Shown: positions 59,509-64,000 of the stretch, in pieces | Numbering within the stretch: position 1 is the first letter of the stretch | Layout: every line of letters starts with the position of its first letter | Origin: Halorubrum rubrum | Lineage (GTDB): Archaea > Halobacteriota > Halobacteria > Halobacteriales > Haloferacaceae | NCBI RefSeq assembly: GCF_024494685.1 | Contig: NZ_JANHDM010000009.1 | Coordinates: 1-64,000, forward strand | Reading direction: 5' to 3' | Length of the DNA stretch: 64,000 bases | Translations under genes and position numbers: made by a program | The notes under the pieces: generated by a model | Databases searched by the model: none | What the model saw: the letters and a program-made list of their open reading frames with translations, nothing else | Told to the model about the DNA's origin: nothing

Positions 59509-61584
59509 ATGGCCTGGCAGACGACGCCGTACACGGTGCCTCTGCTCGTGGCGGGGCTGGCGTCGTTCGCCATCGCGACGTACGTCTTCGCGCGTCGGTT
59601 CCAGGGACCGAAGCGGCTCGTGTGGCCCTTCCTCGGCGTCACCCTCGGTGGGGGCGTGTGGTCCACGGCGTACGCGGCACAGCTGTCTGCGACCACGCTC
59701 GAGGCGACGCTGTTTTGGAACCGGTTCGTCTGGCTCGGCGTCGGTACGCTGAGCGTCGCGTGGCCGACGTTCGTGCTGGCGTACACCGAGCGTTCGGCTT
59801 GGTTCCGCCCCGAGCGGCTGGCGGCGATCTGTCTGGTCCCGGCGACCGTCGTCGTCGCGGTGTGGTCCCTCGGCGCCGACCCCCTGTTCTATCGGTCCCC
59901 CTCGCTCGAGACCGTCGACGGCGGATATCTCGTGGTCCGGTTCGCCCCGACGGTCGCGTTCCTGGCGTTCCTCGCGTACAGTTACGTCGTGAACCTGATC
60001 ACGTTTCTCGTGCTCGGGTACGCCGCGGCCGACCGGGACGGCGTCTACCGGCGGCAGGCGACGCTGTTGCTCGCGGCCGGCGTGATCCCGATGGCCGTCA
60101 GCGTTCTCAACGCGTGGTCGTCGCTGGGGCCCGCGTTCGTGGACCTCACGCCCATCGCCTTCGCCGTGACCGCGGGGATCGTCGCCTGGGTGGTGTTCCG
60201 ATACCGGCTGCTCGATCTCTCGCCGGTCGCCCGGCGAGCCGTGTTCGAGGACCTCGATGACGGCGTGGTGGTCCTCGACGGTGACGACCGGGTCGTCGAC
60301 GCGAACGGTCGGGCCCGCGGGCTGTTCGAGTCCCTCGAGTTCGGTCGGCCGGTCGAGACGGCGTTCGAGGACGGGGAGTCGGTCGTCGACGCCGTCGGCC
60401 GCGCCGAAACCGGCGGGGACGGCCGAGTGACCGTCGACACCGGGAACGGTCCCCGGTTTCTCACCGTCACGGAACACGCGCTCTCCACGACCGACCCCGG
60501 CGTCGGAAGCGGGGGGAGCGTCCTCCTGTTCCGCGACGTCACCGAACACGAGACGCTCCAGCGCCGGTATCGGGCGCTCATCGAGAAGTCTCCGAACGTC
60601 ATCGCCGTCTGCGGAACCGACGGCCTGTTCCGGTACGTGAGCCCGTCGGTCGACCGTCTTCTCGGCCGCGAGGCGGCGACGATCGAGGGGCGACCGGTCC
60701 TCGATCTCGTCCACCCGGAGGACCGGCGCGAGAGCCAGCGCCGGTTCGAATCCGCGCTCGAAACGGGCGAATCGCAGGTGTTCGAACTTCGGATCGCCCA
60801 CGCGAACGGCGACTGGCGTACCTTCGAGACGACCGTCGAGCCGCTCTTCGAGAACGCCGCGGACGAGGTGGTGATAACCGCGATGGACGTGACCGAGGGG
60901 CGGAGACACGAACAGCGGCTTCAGGTCCTCAACCGCGTTCTCAGACACGATCTGAAGAACGACGCGAACGTGATCGGCGGGTACGCCGACCTCCTCCGGG
61001 ACCACGTCGACGCGGAGGGAGAAGAACACCTCGACGTGATCGACCGAAAGGTGGAGACGCTGACACACCTCAGCGACCAGGCTCGCGAGATCGACGTGGC
61101 GCTCCACGACGAGTTCGACCGGACGGAGATCGACCTCGCGTCGCTGCTTCCGCGGTTGTGCGACTCGCTCGAGACCGCGTTTCCCGAGACGTCGGTGTCG
61201 CTGTCGACGCCCGAGCGGGCCGTGGTGTCGGCCGACGAACTTCTCGGGTCCGCGGTGCGGAACGTGTTGGAGAACGCGGTGGTTCACCACGACGAACCCG
61301 TGGCGAACATCGAGGTGCGCGTCGAGCCGGACGACGACGGGTACCGCGTCGAGATCGGAGACGACGGTCCGGGAATCCCGCCGATCGAGCGGACGGTGTT
61401 CTCGGAGGGACGCGAGACGGCTCTCGAGCACGCGAGCGGGCTCGGCCTCTGGCTCGTCCACTGGATCGTCACGGGGTCGGGTGGCCGGTTGACCATCGAG
61501 ACTCGCGATCCCACCGGAACGCTCGTCTCCATGTGGTTCCCGGCGGCCGATGGGAAGACCGGAGAGGTAGGCGGCAACACGTGA
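59509..61584 (+). CDS. Membrane histidine kinase: 7TM sensor, two PAS domains
   Basis: The 691-residue kinase has seven hydrophobic segments in residues ~10-240 (histidine-kinase N-terminal 7TM sensor), a short PAS-like domain (~245-345), a second PAS (~350-465, RRYRALIEKSPNVIAV), a His-box LNRVLRHDLKND with the phospho-acceptor His480, and an HATPase domain with VRNVLENAVVHH, GDDGPGIP and GLGLWLVHWIV. The signal is unknown. No response regulator is adjacent; haloarchaeal kinases are often orphans. Start ATG at 59509. Confidence 0.92.
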   Translation: MAWQTTPYTVPLLVAGLASFAIATYVFARRFQGPKRLVWPFLGVTLGGGVWSTAYAAQLSATTLEATLFWNRFVWLGVGTLSVAWPTFVLAYTERSAWFRPERLAAICLVPATVVVAVWSLGADPLFYRSPSLETVDGGYLVVRFAPTVAFLAFLAYSYVVNLITFLVLGYAAADRDGVYRRQATLLLAAGVIPMAVSVLNAWSSLGPAFVDLTPIAFAVTAGIVAWVVFRYRLLDLSPVARRAVFEDLDDGVVVLDGDDRVVDANGRARGLFESLEFGRPVETAFEDGESVVDAVGRAETGGDGRVTVDTGNGPRFLTVTEHALSTTDPGVGSGGSVLLFRDVTEHETLQRRYRALIEKSPNVIAVCGTDGLFRYVSPSVDRLLGREAATIEGRPVLDLVHPEDRRESQRRFESALETGESQVFELRIAHANGDWRTFETTVEPLFENAADEVVITAMDVTEGRRHEQRLQVLNRVLRHDLKNDANVIGGYADLLRDHVDAEGEEHLDVIDRKVETLTHLSDQAREIDVALHDEFDRTEIDLASLLPRLCDSLETAFPETSVSLSTPERAVVSADELLGSAVRNVLENAVVHHDEPVANIEVRVEPDDDGYRVEIGDDGPGIPPIERTVFSEGRETALEHASGLGLWLVHWIVTGSGGRLTIETRDPTGTLVSMWFPAADGKTGEVGGNT

Positions 61585-61689
61585 CCAGGCGTTGGTGAAC
61601 TCCACAGTTGGTGACACTCATACACCGTTCCGGTCCCACGAGAGACTGTGGGATCGTACAGTACAGGCGAAGGAATGAGCGATTCTGCC

Positions 61690-62052
61690 GTGCGGTGGCG
61701 CGCCCGGGAGCGGGCCGGAGGCCCGCGACCGGAACGCGAGGGACGCGGCGAACGAAGTGAGCCGCGAGGTTGGGGAGGCGTGAGGTGCGGTGCTGTGCGG
61801 GGCGGGGTGGGACTCAAAGGGGCAGCTACGAGGACGAAGCCCGGCGACGTAAGCAGCGTGGCGCTACGCGCCACGGGCAGCCGGCGGCGGAGCCGCCGGC
61901 GACACCGCAGCGAAGGAGCAAAGCGACTGAGCGAGGAGCGCAGCGAGCCGCGCGAGTCCTCGCGGCTGGGGCTTTGGACGTCGTCACCGCGCCAGCAACG
62001 ATCCCGTTCTCATCACCCCGATCTCTACTGAAACACCCGTACTACAAGCAGA
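61690..62052 (-). repeat. Dispersed hairpin-rich non-coding element, copy C
   Basis: This is the copy in opposite orientation, filling most of the 542-bp gap between the histidine kinase and asparaginase genes. Read on the minus strand it starts GCTTGTAGTACGGGTGTTTCAG and ends GGCGCGCCACCGCACG. Relative to B it carries an extra ~60 bp made of two clear hairpins: CCGGCGGCTCCGCCGCCGG and CGTGGCGCGTAGCGCCACG. No ORF is credible. 61585-61689 and 62053-62126 show no recognised feature. Confidence 0.85.
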
Positions 62053-62126
62053 CTGTATAGATCGGACGTTTCGGACGACGCTATGCGTAAGAAGGGACGG
62101 GAATCGACACGGCCGACCCGCCGAGA

Positions 62127-63092
62127 TCACTCGCCCGGTCGTTCGAAGACGTCGTCGAGACGGTCCGCCGCGAGCCCGACGATCGTCCGGATCCGCGTCT
62201 TCTGGAGGTTCAGGTCGCTGTAGTAGCACCCGAGATCCTGAAGCGTCCGCTCGCTTCCGCGGAAGCCGTAGGTGTCCCGCGCGAGTCGACCCTCAGGACA
62301 CCGCGTGGTCGCGACGATCGGGACGCCGTTTTCGGCGACGGACTCCAACTCGGGGATGATCGTCGGGGGGATGTGCCCGGCACCCGTCGCCGCGAGACAG
62401 AGCGCGTCGCTCTCGCGGGCGGGGGCGAGCTGTGCCGGCGGCACGTCCGCGGTCACGAAGGCGGCGTGTACGTCGTTCGTGAGATCGTCGTACTCGACGG
62501 CGAGGTCCGGATCGGGCGACGCGGGCGTCCGCCGCCACGTGACGCGCGACTCGTCGATGACTCCGAGCGGGCCGAACTCCGGCGACCGAAACGTGTCGAG
62601 GTTCATCGAGTTCGTCTTCGTCACTTCTCGAGCCGCGTGGATCCGGTCGTTGAACGCGACGAGCACGCGTCCGGACGCGCGGTCGCTCGTCGCCGTCCTC
62701 ACGCTCGCGAGGAGGTTGGCGGGGCCGTCCGGGCTCGGTAGCGATGGGTTTCGCATCGCCCCCGTGAAGACGACCGGCGTCTCGCCGTCGTAACAGAGGT
62801 CGACGAAGTACGCCGACTCCTCGAGCACGTCCGTCCCCTGCGTGACGACGATCCCCTCGACGTCTCCGTCCCCGTCGAGTTCCGCGAGGAACCGCGCGAG
62901 GTCTCCCATCTGCTCGACCGTGAAGTGCGCGCTCGGAACGTTGGAGAACTCCCGCGTGTCGACGTCCGCGACGTCGGCCAGTTCGGGAACGGCGGAGACG
63001 AGGTCCTCGCCGGTGAGCTCCGGGCTCGCGTCCCCGCCGGAGTCCGGCGTCGAGGCGATCGTGCCGCCGGTAGAGACGACGGTTACCGTCAT
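62127..63092 (-). CDS. Type I/II asparaginase family amidohydrolase
   Basis: The 321-residue protein is an L-asparaginase-type enzyme: VVSTGGTIAS carries the nucleophile Thr, and GIVVTQGTDVLEESAYF carries the second catalytic Thr-Asp pair; VFTGAMRNPSLPSPDGPANL and the Lys-containing TKTNSMNLDTF are also characteristic. It has no signal peptide and is cytoplasmic. Start ATG at 63092 fits the first beta strand. It is divergent from the partial M24 gene. Confidence 0.92.
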   Translation of the reverse strand: MTVTVVSTGGTIASTPDSGGDASPELTGEDLVSAVPELADVADVDTREFSNVPSAHFTVEQMGDLARFLAELDGDGDVEGIVVTQGTDVLEESAYFVDLCYDGETPVVFTGAMRNPSLPSPDGPANLLASVRTATSDRASGRVLVAFNDRIHAAREVTKTNSMNLDTFRSPEFGPLGVIDESRVTWRRTPASPDPDLAVEYDDLTNDVHAAFVTADVPPAQLAPARESDALCLAATGAGHIPPTIIPELESVAENGVPIVATTRCPEGRLARDTYGFRGSERTLQDLGCYYSDLNLQKTRIRTIVGLAADRLDDVFERPGE

Positions 63093-63185
63093 GCCCCCTC
63101 CTGTCCGGCGAACTCGCATAAGCGTTCTCCCCTCTACGGGGGCGTCCGTCGCAGATCGGTAAACGGTTTCCGTAGTTCTCGTACA

Positions 63186-63199
63186 CGAAATATTTTACC
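63186..63199 (+). promoter_or_regulatory. BRE-TATA promoter of the M24 (DoeA-like) gene
   Basis: CACGAAATATTTTACC combines a BRE (CGAAA) with a TATA box about 40 bases before the ATG at 63235, giving an inferred leader of ~13-18 nt. Confidence 0.6.
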
Positions 63200-63234
63200 T
63201 CCGCGCGAGAGAGGGGACCGGTAGAGCCCGGACC

Positions 63235-64000
63235 ATGCCACACGATGTCTTTCCCCGATCGGAGTACGAATCGCGGGTCGACCGCACCAAGGAGCGCCTC
63301 CGCGAGCGCGATCTCGACGCCATCGTCGTCTCGGATCCGGCGAACATGAACTACCTCGCGGGCTACGACGGCTGGTCCTTCTACGTCCACCAGGCCGTCG
63401 TCGTCACGCGCGAGTATCCCGAGCCGGTGTGGGTCGGCCGCGACATGGACCGGAACGGCGCGCGCGCCACGACGTGGCTCGCCGAGGAGAACATGCGCGC
63501 GTACAGCGACGACCACGTCCACTCCCCGTACGACCTCCACCCGATGGACTACCTCGCGGACGTGCTCGAGGACCTGGGGGTCGACGCCGGCCGCATCGGC
63601 GTGGAGATGGACGCCTCCTACTTCACGGCGAAGTCGTACACTCGGCTCCAGTCGCAGCTGCCGAACGCGGAGTTCGTCGACGCCGACCTCCTCGTCAACT
63701 GGCTCCGGATACGCAAGTCCGACCGCGAGATCGCGTACATGGAGGAGGCCGCCCGCATCTCCGAGGAGGCGATGCTCGCGGGGCTCGACGCCATCGAGGC
63801 GGGCGTCCCGGAGTACGAGGCCGCCGCCGCGATCTACGACCGGCTGGTCCGCGGCACCGACGAGTACGGCGGCGACTACCCCGCGATCGTCCCGCTCATG
63901 CCCTCGGGCGACCACACGGGGACGCCCCACCTCACCTGGACCGACCGAGAGTTCGAGGAGGGCGACCCCGTCCTCATCGAGCTGTCGGGGTGTCGCCACC
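63235..64000 (+). CDS. M24 family hydrolase, ectoine hydrolase (DoeA)-like, partial
   Basis: The frame runs off the right edge after 255 codons. It shows the creatinase-like N-terminal domain (DLDAIVVSDPANMNYLAGYDGW, FYVHQAVVV) and the start of the M24 barrel (IRKSDREIAYMEEAARISEEA). The segment PAIVPLMPSGDHTGTPHLTW resembles ectoine hydrolase DoeA more than proline peptidases, by recollection. If so it would open the ring of the compatible solute ectoine. Metal ligands should lie beyond the window, so the substrate is unproven. Confidence 0.75.
   Translation, partial: MPHDVFPRSEYESRVDRTKERLRERDLDAIVVSDPANMNYLAGYDGWSFYVHQAVVVTREYPEPVWVGRDMDRNGARATTWLAEENMRAYSDDHVHSPYDLHPMDYLADVLEDLGVDAGRIGVEMDASYFTAKSYTRLQSQLPNAEFVDADLLVNWLRIRKSDREIAYMEEAARISEEAMLAGLDAIEAGVPEYEAAAAIYDRLVRGTDEYGGDYPAIVPLMPSGDHTGTPHLTWTDREFEEGDPVLIELSGCRH

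Overview
The window is haloarchaeal chromosome, probably Halorubrum or a close relative (the genus is inference). The evidence is very high GC with acidic proteins, leaderless genes with a TATA element 25-30 bases before the start codon, paralogous TFB genes, a TFE gene, sensory rhodopsin with its transducer, a Tat-secreted protein, aTrm56, and many haloarchaea-specific small families. The left edge is the 3' end of a 5S rRNA, so an rRNA operon lies just outside.

Layout. 1-130: 5S tail and hairpin-T terminator. 0.35-6.6 kb: regulators and housekeeping genes (a possible TbsP-like regulator, EamA exporter, OGG1-type glycosylase, DUF555, UPF0058, a zinc-ribbon protein, the first TFB). 6.6-9.2 kb: a decapitated MscS channel, an M20 amidohydrolase, small membrane proteins. 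9.3-18.05 kb: an alpha-glucan locus of 4-alpha-glucanotransferase, a GH13 amylase and a 1574-residue protein with two complete GH15 modules; its 3' end has been tandemly duplicated. 18.1-26.8 kb: aminotransferase, MutS-like ATPase, HtrII/sensory rhodopsin II operon, acyl-CoA dehydrogenase, purA. 27.1-28.7 kb: a lower-GC islet with a truncated TBP-like protein and an eight-repeat beta-propeller. 28.8-34.3 kb: wHTH regulator, coiled-coil protein, Nudix, IMPase and a second TFB that shares a 115-bp identical block with the first. 34.6-42.4 kb: M24 peptidase, OsmC, MBL hydrolase, a frameshifted zinc-ribbon gene, FAH hydrolase and hisC-AK6.

42.4-45.2 kb holds a phosphatidyltransferase, a secreted beta-helix protein and then a scar: a ribbon-helix-helix gene joined by GTGA overlap to a tnpB cut to 24 residues, a sarcosine-oxidase-like fragment, and a 123-bp copy of the phosphatidyltransferase core. 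45.2-54 kb: cupin, MFS, map, purC, aTrm56, a KaiC-like ATPase broken by two frameshifts, and a LOV histidine kinase. 54-64 kb: an M48-like protein without its HExxH motif, a tfe-led cluster (tfe, DUF2110, DUF5803-like, CinA-like), a 37-residue membrane protein, an ATP-NAD kinase family protein, a 7TM histidine kinase, an asparaginase, and the start of an ectoine-hydrolase-like M24 enzyme.

Three copies (plus a weak fourth) of a hairpin-rich non-coding element of about 310-360 bp lie near 36.4, 48.7 and 61.7 kb. The least explained items are this element, the TBP-like/propeller islet and the tandem GH15 protein. No CRISPR array, no tRNA gene and no complete insertion sequence was seen. All family assignments come from reading the sequence and recalled family motifs; no database was searched.
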